DNA from: Saccharomycopsis fibuligera x Saccharomycopsis cf. fibuligera | Lineage: Eukaryota > Ascomycota > Saccharomycetes > Ascoideales > Saccharomycopsidaceae | NCBI GenBank assembly: GCA_001936135.1 | Contig: CP012820.1 | Coordinates: forward strand, 930,001-994,000 | Reading direction: 5' to 3' | Length of the DNA stretch: 64,000 bases | Part shown: positions 51,749 to 60,210 of the stretch, piece by piece | How positions within the stretch are numbered: position 1 is the stretch's first letter | Layout: each line of letters starts with the position of its first letter | Translations under genes and position numbers: made by a program | Notes under the pieces: generated by a model | The model's input: the letters and a program-made list of their open reading frames with translations, nothing else | Database searches by the model: none | What the model was told of the DNA's origin: nothing

Positions 51749-53425
51749 CTACAACTTCTGTTTCATAGCCTTAGCCCATTCTTCAGTATCAAATTCCAAA
51801 ATTTGAACATTCTTCAACTGCCTAACTTTCAACCATACCATAAATAAGTTCCCCACATCTTTCAAGGCGACAACAATCACCATCGCAATCAAATTCCTTA
51901 AAAACTCCAGCTCATCAGGAGTACGGCCCAAATTGGTCAAAAAGATAATTTTACTCAATAGACGCAGTGAAATAAATTTAGCCAAATGAGGCCAGGCCAT
52001 TGTGGTGAGAAGGGTCAAGAAACGTGATTCATAGCGGAAGACATTGCTGTAGTCGTTCTTCATTGCTGCTTTGAACTCACGGCGGCGACGGCGACGTGCT
52101 AATTGTTTCCGAGGATCAGTTTCGGAAAGAGAAGTAGTAGAAGATTTGAACACTTGGGTGATTTTGTGAAAAAGAGCAGTGATTACAGAAATTGGCATTC
52201 TGGTTTCATTTTCAGCGTCATTGGTAGTTCCACTGTTGTTGTTATTATCATCAATAATGGCTTGATTTCTTATCAGCAGCGATCCCCTTTCATGTTCTGC
52301 TTGTAATTCTTGAGCTTCACGATTATCATCCTCGATTTCTTTCAACTCCACAGCAGAGACCCGATCAGCAATAAAACAAGGTCTAACTTGAGTTACCCAC
52401 CGATAATAAACCCTATTAAGAGTCAAATTGAAAAGCATATTGTAAAGAGTGCGTACCGGAGATGCTAAGAGGAGCCAGAATCTCGGATCACGACTATTGA
52501 AAAGCTGCTGCAATGTTGGTGGCTGATAATAGCCACTACTAATATTGGTACTATCTGAAAGATAGGACAAGTGAGGAAACGCATGAATTAAAGCTTCAAC
52601 TATGTAACTTGTTCCGGGAGTAGCACGAAGACTAAACATGTAAATTGGGATCATTGGCACAAGGACAGCTTTCCAGCCATCCAACCCTGACAAGCCATAA
52701 TTATTGTTATGATTGTACCCACCAAAAAGACCATGGTCACGGGTGATGCTATGATAGGAAAAGGATCTCACGCCAAACAATTTGGGCTGTACACTCCGGG
52801 GCACAATAGTATGTAATACATTAGCACCCATTTGACTTAAGGTGACAAAAGTGCCAACAGCGAGTCCCGTAGCAATGCTGGAGATGATCCCCCACAGAAT
52901 TCCATACTTAACGAGTTGACGAGCCATTAGTTTACTGACACTGGAGATGGTAATTAATTTGTTTGCAGGAATGCTGATGAATATCGGAGCCTGGCATTGG
53001 GGGCAGGTAACGTCAGCAATTATGGCTGGCTTGTTATCGAGGCGTAGGTCAAATAAGTCCACGACACTGCGCAAGAGACCTAGAAGGATGCCGCTAACGT
53101 TTAAACGGTTATTGACGATAAAGTTTTCGTTGTTATTATTGTTATTATTATTGTTGTTGTTGTCGTTTATGATGGCGTCAACTTCATTTCCATCTTCGTT
53201 TGCATTATCGTTATGGTTGTTACCATCGATAGTTGTATTGCCGCCCACTTTGATCTTGATGTCTTTGGTGGAGATCCAATCCAAAAGACAGCGGCGGTGA
53301 GCTTGAAGAGAACAACTGCATGGGTGGACAAAGTCCACAGCATCTTTCATAGTTCCCAATGGCGGCGGCTCATCGGGACCACAGAGACAAATCCAGCACT
53401 TGGGCACTTCTGTTGGCTCGGGCAT
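51749..53425 (-). CDS. RING-CH (MARCH-type) membrane protein, probable E3 ubiquitin ligase
   Basis: The 558-residue protein opens with a RING-CH domain. C10 and C13 (CWIC), then HPCSCSLQAHRRCLLDWI, and later CPQC near residue 141 give the C4HC3 ligand pattern. The loop between the two halves is expanded by an Asn-rich insert (about residues 60-110). At least four hydrophobic segments follow (about 170-205, 250-268, 320-340 and 470-540), so the protein is membrane-embedded. It is not Doa10/Ssm4, which is over twice as long and has 14 spans. A smaller MARCH5-like or fungal-specific RING-CH protein is more likely. By family it should ubiquitinate membrane proteins; location and targets are unknown. 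A basic segment (ARRRRRREFKAAMK) lies near residue 445. Confidence 0.82.
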   Translation of the reverse strand: MPEPTEVPKCWICLCGPDEPPPLGTMKDAVDFVHPCSCSLQAHRRCLLDWISTKDIKIKVGGNTTIDGNNHNDNANEDGNEVDAIINDNNNNNNNNNNNENFIVNNRLNVSGILLGLLRSVVDLFDLRLDNKPAIIADVTCPQCQAPIFISIPANKLITISSVSKLMARQLVKYGILWGIISSIATGLAVGTFVTLSQMGANVLHTIVPRSVQPKLFGVRSFSYHSITRDHGLFGGYNHNNNYGLSGLDGWKAVLVPMIPIYMFSLRATPGTSYIVEALIHAFPHLSYLSDSTNISSGYYQPPTLQQLFNSRDPRFWLLLASPVRTLYNMLFNLTLNRVYYRWVTQVRPCFIADRVSAVELKEIEDDNREAQELQAEHERGSLLIRNQAIIDDNNNNSGTTNDAENETRMPISVITALFHKITQVFKSSTTSLSETDPRKQLARRRRRREFKAAMKNDYSNVFRYESRFLTLLTTMAWPHLAKFISLRLLSKIIFLTNLGRTPDELEFLRNLIAMVIVVALKDVGNLFMVWLKVRQLKNVQILEFDTEEWAKAMKQKL

Positions 53426-53704
53426 ATTATGTGGTGTGTGTTGTTGATAGTTTATGGTGTTTGAGAGATCGTTAGTTGATTAGTTAAAGTATTTGACTAA
53501 ATCATTGATTTGCCGCTTTTCTCAGACATCTTGGAAGGTGGACTACTGTGGGCTCGCAACCGGGGGCGAAGACGCACTGCGTATACTGTAATTAATGGAT
53601 AGTTACTCTGTATCGGCAAGTTTAGAAACTTACAAAATTTTTATAGGACGCTTTCGCTTTATTAACTTGAAATGTGTTTGTTAGTCAGAGTGCACACGAA
53701 ACTA
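53426..53704. other. Upstream region of RING-CH gene
   Basis: This holds the probable promoter of the RING-CH gene. No gene is seen. Confidence 0.4.
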
Positions 53705-53929
53705 TCACTCCCCGGATAAGTAAAATATACGAGACAGTTTCTTATACCCATCCTTGAAATTTTGTGGAAATCCCCCACCTGTCAATTGAACAACTTTATG
53801 TTGTAAATTTAATCGGTACGTTTCTGCAGTGTAGGCCCTTGTTAAAATATAGGTTTCTTCATCCCTATTGGTATCTAAATGAGGATCATCATGATAGCCA
53901 CCTTTATTTGATAATACTCGTGGAAACAT
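53705..53929 (-). CDS. Possible small protein (74 residues), unrecognised
   Basis: An ATG-started frame of 74 codons has a protein-like composition (DDPHLDTNRDEETY, then KLSRIFYLSGE at the end) and is not built on repeats. I recognise no family. A TTTTAG just upstream of the ATG on the same strand could be a 3' splice site, so this might be the last exon of a spliced gene, but I find no good branch site. It may equally be chance. Confidence 0.3.
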   Translation of the reverse strand: MFPRVLSNKGGYHDDPHLDTNRDEETYILTRAYTAETYRLNLQHKVVQLTGGGFPQNFKDGYKKLSRIFYLSGE

Positions 53930-54312
53930 GAGTGAAACTAAAACACTTGTGCACAGCACAAATTCAAGTTTCTATTGCACATTATGTCTTTACATTGTTC
54001 ATGCTTGAGAACTTAGTCAAAAAATTAGAAACAACAGACGGTTGGTCATTGATAGGGTTACTGAAGAAGCTCAATAACGCAGTCGTATATTTCACGTCGT
54101 CCTCGCTTGTTCACCTTCCAACATGCAATAATCGTTTACAATAAAATACACTGTTGTTGAAAAAAAAAAAAATAAAAATAAAAATAATAAAAAAAAAAAA
54201 AAAATTCGGGCCAATTTCTGCCAATTAACATATCATTATCTCTTCTTTATGTGAGTTCATACAAGCTTTTAATCATCTACAAATAGCAGTCACTATGGCA
54301 GTGCTAAGGCAG

Positions 54313-54344
54313 TATTGTAGTATTGTAGTATTGTAGTATTGTAG
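54313..54344. repeat. 8-bp tandem repeat, 4 copies
   Basis: TATTGTAG is repeated four times without change, about 250 bp upstream of QCR9. A reading frame that crosses it on the minus strand is considered spurious. Confidence 0.95.
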
Positions 54345-54409
54345 TAATGTTAGCATTATTTTCTGCGAAAGCGCTGGACTTTGCACAGAAGCCCCGGTAC
54401 GCGACAGAG

Positions 54410-54416
54410 CCAATCA
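54410..54416 (+). promoter_or_regulatory. Possible HAP-complex CCAAT site of QCR9
   Basis: CCAATCA fits the Hap2/3/5 core (CCAATNA) and lies 178 bp before the QCR9 ATG. HAP control is usual for respiratory-chain genes in yeast. Confidence 0.4.
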
Positions 54417-54593
54417 CCACGCAGCAATTCGTAACTATGGGAAAAACTAAGAGTGACAAAAGAGAAAGAACCAGAAAAAAAAGAATGAAAACTGTGAACT
54501 GAGATAGTGTAGCAGAGCAGGAAGACTGATTAGATTCAACTTGCAATATTTAGTCCACGTTTGCTAATTCACAGTTAATAAAGCGTTTTTACA

Positions 54594-55787
54594 ATGGTAT
54601 GTTTCGTCACATTATTTCTTTGACGTGTTGTTGTGTTTCTGCGGTCTGGTGCAAGTGCTGCTATCATTTTTGAGTATTCAAGTTCACATACAATATACCA
54701 ATGAAAATGGCAAGCGGTGGAATCTAAAATAATGGAATAAAATCATGACATGATGTGAACGATGCGACATAGAAGCTCTATATCGCCACAAGGCATTATC
54801 CCATATAAGCTGATATTTTTATTGTAAAGATCCAAGCCATTTAAGTTTCCTGATCTATGATATTATTGCGGTATAAAAAATATAGGCGTTGTCAGTTATC
54901 AAGAAGCATGTCAGTCAACTGCAATTTGATTGATATAGGATAAAAGCATGTGCTGCAAAATTATTCATATATATCACTCAACATACGGCATCTTCCAATG
55001 TCGCGCGCAATTTTTTTGAGTATCATATTTGTCATACAGTGAAGTGGTAAACGAGTTTGGGAAGGTAAATTCCATAGTCAATCAAAAGCAGGCTATGTTT
55101 GCAGTAGTGATTTCTGAGTAATGTCACATCAGAGCCTTGGTAGAGTATGTTCTGTGAAACCCCGCAGAGAAGGGCTAATAAATTTCACAAAAAAATCGCT
55201 TGGGTGCTGTGACATTGGATGAATTATTTTTACGAGAAAATTTGAATACGATACTCAGAAAGATTGAGATTTACGGGTTTTTTATTCAGCTGCAAGCGCA
55301 ATTTTGGCAACAAAAAAAGAACTGCAACAACATTGGCTTTTCGATTGTGCTGCGATGGACTACTTTTGTTTTGCCTGTCCTCAAACATAACAACATGAGT
55401 ATATTAAACTCCGGAAATAAGTCACAATGGTGGCATTGGTATAACTATGCGGCAAACAACACTCAAGGCAATGCAGTAGCACACCTGGCAGTTTGACAAC
55501 TATTATTAAAACGGATTTTCTACTCCTTGAATATTGTCATTTTCCTCCTTACTAACACAATTGTATAGTCTTTCTACACCAACCTCTACAACTCTATATT
55601 CAAAAGAAATGCTGTTTTCTTGACGGCTGTCTTCGGTAGTGCTTTTGCCTTCCAAGCATCTTTTGACGTTGCTATTACCAGATGGTACGAAAACCACAAT
55701 AAGGGTAAATTGTGGAAAGATATTAAACCAGCAATTTTGGCTGGTGGTGATGGTGAAGGTGATGACGATGATGAAGATGATGAATAA
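54594..55787 (+). CDS. QCR9: Cytochrome bc1 complex subunit 9, spliced
   Basis: Exon 1 is the ATG at 54594-54596, the intron is 54597-55568 and exon 2 is 55569-55787, giving 73 residues (66 in S. cerevisiae). Exon 2 reads SFYTNLYNSIFKRNAVF at its start and WYENHNKGKLWKDIKPAI later, with an acidic GDDDDEDDE end. This aligns closely with Qcr9. Subunit 9 is a single-span protein of complex III near the Rieske protein. S. cerevisiae QCR9 also has an intron right after the start codon (from memory), which supports the one-codon exon. Exon 2 is certain. The far 5' exon rests on a perfect ATG-GTATGT match and correct phase. An alternative first exon at 55121-55144 is also in phase. Confidence 0.9.
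54597..55568 (+). other. 972-nt intron of QCR9
   Basis: The intron starts GTATGT, has TACTAAC at 55550-55556 and ends TATAG. It is very long for a yeast intron. It has no convincing coding content; the 98-codon frame inside it is unsupported. It may host a small RNA, but no clear one was found. Confidence 0.7.
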
Positions 55788-55966
55788 ATTCTTGTTATTT
55801 GTAAAAAGGCTTTGACTACTAAATTTTAATATATGTTTCGTGATTCTGGAACTACCTCTATGCAAATAGTATACTTAATATTATTATCATTACTAGTATT
55901 AATATTATTGTTAACAATGAGTAAATAGACAAGTTAACCCTGTTGTATTCTTTTTTTTTTATAGAG

Positions 55967-56010
<44 letters not shown>

Positions 56011-56705
56011 AAAAAAGAAAGCTTACCTGATTATATAGCAGCAGATTGAATTATAGCTTTTTGGTGTTAACTGTAACCAGGCGACCATAGCAAACCACGC
56101 GCTTTCTTCTCGAAACGATATACAAGTCGACAGTGTATATTTGAAATATTTGAGGAAATCTGTGTAATATGCTATATTTAATGCACAACAACGGAATAAG
56201 TTTTTTGTGAATTAAAAGCACGTCATCATACAGCGTTGGTTGTTGAAGAATCTTGAACCAGTGCCTTTAGAGTTTGTAGTTAAATGTTAACTTTCCGATA
56301 AATTACCTTCAAAAATGCACGGTGACAGAGTATACACTTTGGTAATAACAATAATAAAGAAAAAAAAAATTCTATTGTGGTAATTCTGTACTACCTTTAT
56401 AAAATAAGTGCAAAAACGCCAGTTTAGGGTGAATTGAGTTCAAACTTTTCAATGGGGATATTGTTTGTAAGAGAATTTCAATACTTGGAGATTAGTTAAA
56501 ATAGGATGGCCACAGTGTGTTGCCTCTGCTTTAACATGACGCGCATTTGGAGTACCAAGTAACACACAACAACAATCATATAATACAGCAAGGAACATAA
56601 CACTATAGAACAGTATGCACAGATAGAGATATCTTAATTGATATAATATAATAACGAAAATAATTAATAGCTTTCTATGAAAAATATTTACCCAGCGGCG
56701 TTCTG
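55788..56705. other. Convergent spacer with A42 tract
   Basis: The spacer lies between QCR9 and the PFA3-like gene. A run of 42 A residues is at 55967-56008, just after a T10 stretch. The 86-codon minus frame near PFA3 is not supported. Confidence 0.5.
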
Positions 56706-57878
56706 TCACACCGTGCCTTCCTGCTCCATTATTCCCTCTTTTGGAGTTTCCAATTTTGCTGCGTTCAACCTTCTCATCCGATAATTCTGCAACTCTGTAG
56801 CCAACTGAAGCTGCAATCTGGCATTGTATACCAATTCCTTGTGCACGGCTTCATTTACTGGATAGCATAACCCATTCTTGTGATAGTAGCCTTTAGAGTG
56901 CGGTTGCTTATTGGCCACTGGAAAGCACCATTCAAGCCATGATGTGCCCATGACGTATTTCCAGTTTTCTTTTTTGCTAGGCAAGCTGAATAAGTTGCCG
57001 TATTGGTCAGAGTTTGGCTTGTTTGAATATTTGTAGTAATCGTCATGCACCCTGTCAAGGGCAATGCGATACCGGGTGTAATCGTAAGTTTCTATTGTGG
57101 TACGGTTAGTGACCATTTGATAAATCAGGAACGCGTCAAAGGCGCCCACTGCGATAAAGAAAGCAAGACCAAAAATGAACATTAAGATCCAATTGAGGCT
57201 AAAATAATGATGCAAGTATTCGCCGTCAAAGAAAAACGAGTAAAGAAGCCTGAATGTAGTCAAGGAGCAAACAGCTGAGTAAACGACGGTATAAGTCAAG
57301 AACTGAATAAAATACTTGTGATTGCGGTAGCCGATGCAGTTAGCAAACCAGGGGCAATGGTGATCCATTTTGAGCATGCATTGCTTGCAAGTGGAGCAAT
57401 GATGGCAGCGGTCAGGTTTCCATATTTTGCACTTGTTGCAATATCGAAGATTCCCGGAGGCTTTTATGGTGTATGTGTTATCCAAGAACTGCTGGGGTGG
57501 CGGTAGAAGGATTCCTTTTTCCACGTACTGGGTAACCGTTTCATCACTTAAGTCGCCAATGCTTAGTTCGTTACCATAAATGTTCTCGTTATTGTTCACA
57601 ATATCAGCGCCCTGCGCATACTGAAGCCTAAGCTCAGGAAAGTCCAACGCCAGCCCGGCACCTAACCTCACTGTCAAATAGTATGAAATGATACCGCATA
57701 TTGTCAAGTAGGCTCCTAGAGCACCCATAAGAAAGCCACCGAAACCGCCAACATGGCACCATGCGATCTGGTAACAGTAGGTGTAGCCTGCCCAGACGTA
57801 GAAGCCATAGCAGATGAGCTGGGGGAAAATGACGGTGAACGCGCAGCAGCACCGCTGAAGGTGGTAGCAGAATCCCAT
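56706..57878 (-). CDS. PFA3: DHHC palmitoyltransferase, Pfa3-like
   Basis: The 390-residue protein has a DHHC cysteine-rich domain at about residues 147-197. It contains CNKCKIWKPDRCHHCSTC and the catalytic DHHC at 172-175, followed by NHKYFIQFL. Two membrane segments precede it (about 11-38 and 45-72) and two follow (about 195-215 and 225-260), the usual four-span layout. A TTxE-like motif (TTIETYD) comes after the last span. Vacuolar Pfa3 palmitoylates Vac8 in S. cerevisiae (336 residues). The order of domains and the WKPDRCHHCS segment favour Pfa3, but another Pfa family member is possible. The N-terminal Cys cluster (QRCCCAF) may itself be acylated. An imperfect 6-bp repeat lies upstream. 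Confidence 0.82.
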   Translation of the reverse strand: MGFCYHLQRCCCAFTVIFPQLICYGFYVWAGYTYCYQIAWCHVGGFGGFLMGALGAYLTICGIISYYLTVRLGAGLALDFPELRLQYAQGADIVNNNENIYGNELSIGDLSDETVTQYVEKGILLPPPQQFLDNTYTIKASGNLRYCNKCKIWKPDRCHHCSTCKQCMLKMDHHCPWFANCIGYRNHKYFIQFLTYTVVYSAVCSLTTFRLLYSFFFDGEYLHHYFSLNWILMFIFGLAFFIAVGAFDAFLIYQMVTNRTTIETYDYTRYRIALDRVHDDYYKYSNKPNSDQYGNLFSLPSKKENWKYVMGTSWLEWCFPVANKQPHSKGYYHKNGLCYPVNEAVHKELVYNARLQLQLATELQNYRMRRLNAAKLETPKEGIMEQEGTV

Positions 57879-58243
57879 GTATTGTTGCGTGTTGGCCAGT
57901 TGGTGTGTAGTGTTCTAGTATTGTGGGATGGTCGCCTGTAGCTCTAGCTCTAGCTATAGCTCTAGCTGTAGCTATGCAGTGCTTGATACTTGATAAACAG
58001 CGTTTGAGCTGTTTGTTGCTTCATGTAGTGGGCGCGGTGCTCCTTAACCATGATGTTTGGGATACCGGGACAGTGGGTGCGTTCCATGATTGAGTGTCTT
58101 CGTAGCCGAGATTTTAGTCTTTTGAACAGTATACGACAACGAATCAATATGATAGTTGTAGTCGTTACTCACAGATTCAAGCAGCACATGGACACACAGC
58201 GAGAACAAAACGTTGCACAGTGACCGATACGTAAACACAAACC
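57879..58243. promoter_or_regulatory. Divergent promoter PFA3-like / CAB2
   Basis: These 365 bp lie between divergent starts. They contain the TAGCTN repeat at 57939-57974. No other gene is seen. Confidence 0.5.
57939..57974. repeat. 6-bp repeat TAGCTN, 6 copies
   Basis: Six contiguous hexamers of the form TAGCT plus C, A or G make a partly palindromic (AGCT) array about 60-100 bp upstream of the PFA3-like start. Confidence 0.9.
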
Positions 58244-59458
58244 ATGACTGTTGACCAGGTTCCCACAGAAAATGACTTCTTCAGCAACAACCAGCCTCCA
58301 GGAAACCTCAAAGACATCTCCAAGCGGCTCCTTGACTTTCTCAACCATCATAAGCAGCTGGGCCGTTTGAATCCAGCAGACAGTCATAGTGCAAGTAACA
58401 AAATTGTGCTTGTTACGTCGGGAGGCACCACTGTGCCGTTGGAAAATAACACTGTTCGATTCATTGACAATTTCAGTGCTGGGACAAGAGGCTCCTTGTC
58501 GGCTGAATATTTCTTGAATCATGGATACTTGGTGATTTTCTTGCATCGTGAGTTCTCGCTTCTTCCCTTCTTGAATCACTTTGGTCACTTGAATTTCCTC
58601 GACTTGCTACAATTGGAAGGTTCTGATGCTGGTGCTGATATAAATGGGCAAGAAGTCGCTCTAGACCAACTGAAAATCGCAGAATTGCAGAAAAAGGCCA
58701 ACTTGAAACAAATCCTCAAAGACTACAAGTACCATACTGCAAACCGCAACTACTTGTTGATTTCATTTACCACAATCAACGAGTACTTGTTTATTCTACG
58801 GGCAATCTCACAAGATTTGAAGAATTTTTACCGCCAGGAGAATTTCAAAATTTTGATTTATTTGGCAGCTGCAGTATCTGACTTTTTCATTCCGCAGGCT
58901 CAGCTTCCGGAACACAAGATCCAATCTAATGCGTCACTCGCCAAGGAACAGCAGCAAAAACAACTTCAACAGCAGCAGCAGCAGCAGCAGCACCAACAGC
59001 CCCAACAACAAAAGCAACTTGAAATAGCTACTGCTGCATCTGGCAGGCTAAGACTTAATCTTGATCCTGTGCCAAAGTTTCTCAAAAGTATAGTTGATAA
59101 CTGGTATAATAATTCATTTGTTGTTAGTTTCAAATTGGAAACTGATGATTCATTGCTTATTCGCAAATGTAAGCAAGCATTAGAAAAATATGATCATCAG
59201 TTGGTGATTGGAAATTTGCTTCAATCCAGAAAAGAAAAAGTGGTGTTTGTCAAAAAGGATCAACAGCAGCATCAGCACCAGCAAGAACAAGAGCAGCATC
59301 AAATCGCTGCTGATGGTGGTGATGACGATGATGATTTCAAGGAAACTTGGTTCATATTGAGTGCTGAAAAGTTGCAGAAGGGATTTTCTATTGAGTCAGT
59401 TTTCATTCCCGAGGTGATCAAGTTGCATAATCAATGGATTAGCAGTTTCAAGCATTAA
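58244..59458 (+). CDS. CAB2: Phosphopantothenoylcysteine synthetase
   Basis: The 404-residue protein has the eukaryotic PPC synthetase signature near residues 50-75 (LVTSGGTTVPLE, then FIDNFSAGTRG). It continues with HREFSLLPF and the LAAAVSDFF segment near 205-215. It joins cysteine to phosphopantothenate, the second step from pantothenate toward coenzyme A, in the cytosol. A Gln-rich insert (about 233-262) and a second Gln/His-rich insert (about 342-362) interrupt the family fold. Such inserts are common in this genome and probably form surface loops. The length is somewhat above S. cerevisiae Cab2 (365), which the inserts explain. The ATG start is clear. Confidence 0.93.
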   Translation: MTVDQVPTENDFFSNNQPPGNLKDISKRLLDFLNHHKQLGRLNPADSHSASNKIVLVTSGGTTVPLENNTVRFIDNFSAGTRGSLSAEYFLNHGYLVIFLHREFSLLPFLNHFGHLNFLDLLQLEGSDAGADINGQEVALDQLKIAELQKKANLKQILKDYKYHTANRNYLLISFTTINEYLFILRAISQDLKNFYRQENFKILIYLAAAVSDFFIPQAQLPEHKIQSNASLAKEQQQKQLQQQQQQQQHQQPQQQKQLEIATAASGRLRLNLDPVPKFLKSIVDNWYNNSFVVSFKLETDDSLLIRKCKQALEKYDHQLVIGNLLQSRKEKVVFVKKDQQQHQHQQEQEQHQIAADGGDDDDDFKETWFILSAEKLQKGFSIESVFIPEVIKLHNQWISSFKH

Positions 59459-60210
59459 CATGGAGGCATGAATTTTGGTTTCAGTCATGAGCCTGATTTT
59501 GAGTGACTTGGTTAGGCATTGTATTGAAAACATCACACCATGTTATATATTGCATACTACACATTTGCATGCTTGCGTGTTGCATATTATAGAGCTATAG
59601 AATATGTAGATCTTGAGGCTATAGATTATACATGTTGCTAATATAATGATTAATCATTATAGATCGTTTGACATTAGTTTATATTCAATACTCCAGTAGA
59701 AGGCAAGAGCAAAAAAAAAGGCCAAGGCTCAGGCAAGAATAGCGGTAGGAAAGAAATATATTGAACGCATTATCTTGTTAGCCCCGAAAAATTGTGACAA
59801 AAAAAGTTATCATAAAGCATTAATTAATTATACTGATAAATCGAATCAAATGAGTCAATAAAAGATGAACCTGTAGCTCATAAAAAAAGAAAAAAAAAAA
59901 AAAATTGTGATTTATACTTGTGTCGAAAAAGTAAGGCCTTTAAAGTGTTGTAATTTTCAAATAACATAAAAAAAAGTAAAAAAATTAAAAATTTGATAAG
60001 AAAAGAAAAAAGAGAAAAACATCAACCCCGTTTGTTAAAAACCAATTTGCAAATCAAAGTATGCTAAAACTCTGAGATCTTCCAGAAAAAAATGCCAAAA
60101 TAATGCAAGACAAGAAATGCCATACCAAGGTAAAACGATAATTTGCCCAAACCCAAGACCGCAAAGGCGATGACCCTTCCAGAAAAAGACGAGTCAAGCT
60201 GCTCACAAAA
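59459..60210. other. Convergent spacer CAB2 / acyltransferase gene
   Basis: This 752-bp, strongly A-rich spacer has several short A runs around 59880-60020. No gene is seen. Confidence 0.5.

Larger units (their letters stand above)
53930..54593. promoter_or_regulatory. QCR9 upstream region
   Basis: The spacer contains an A-rich stretch (54160-54204), the 8-bp repeat at 54313-54344 and a CCAAT box at 54410. It is the probable promoter of QCR9. Confidence 0.5.

Noticed and set aside
54304-54546. 80-codon hydrophobic minus-strand frame
   Set aside because: It runs through the TATTGTAG repeat and the presumed QCR9 promoter, and it has no homolog I can recognise.
55200-55496. 98-codon plus-strand frame inside the QCR9 intron
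   Set aside because: It begins with TTG, has no family resemblance and lies within the proposed intron.
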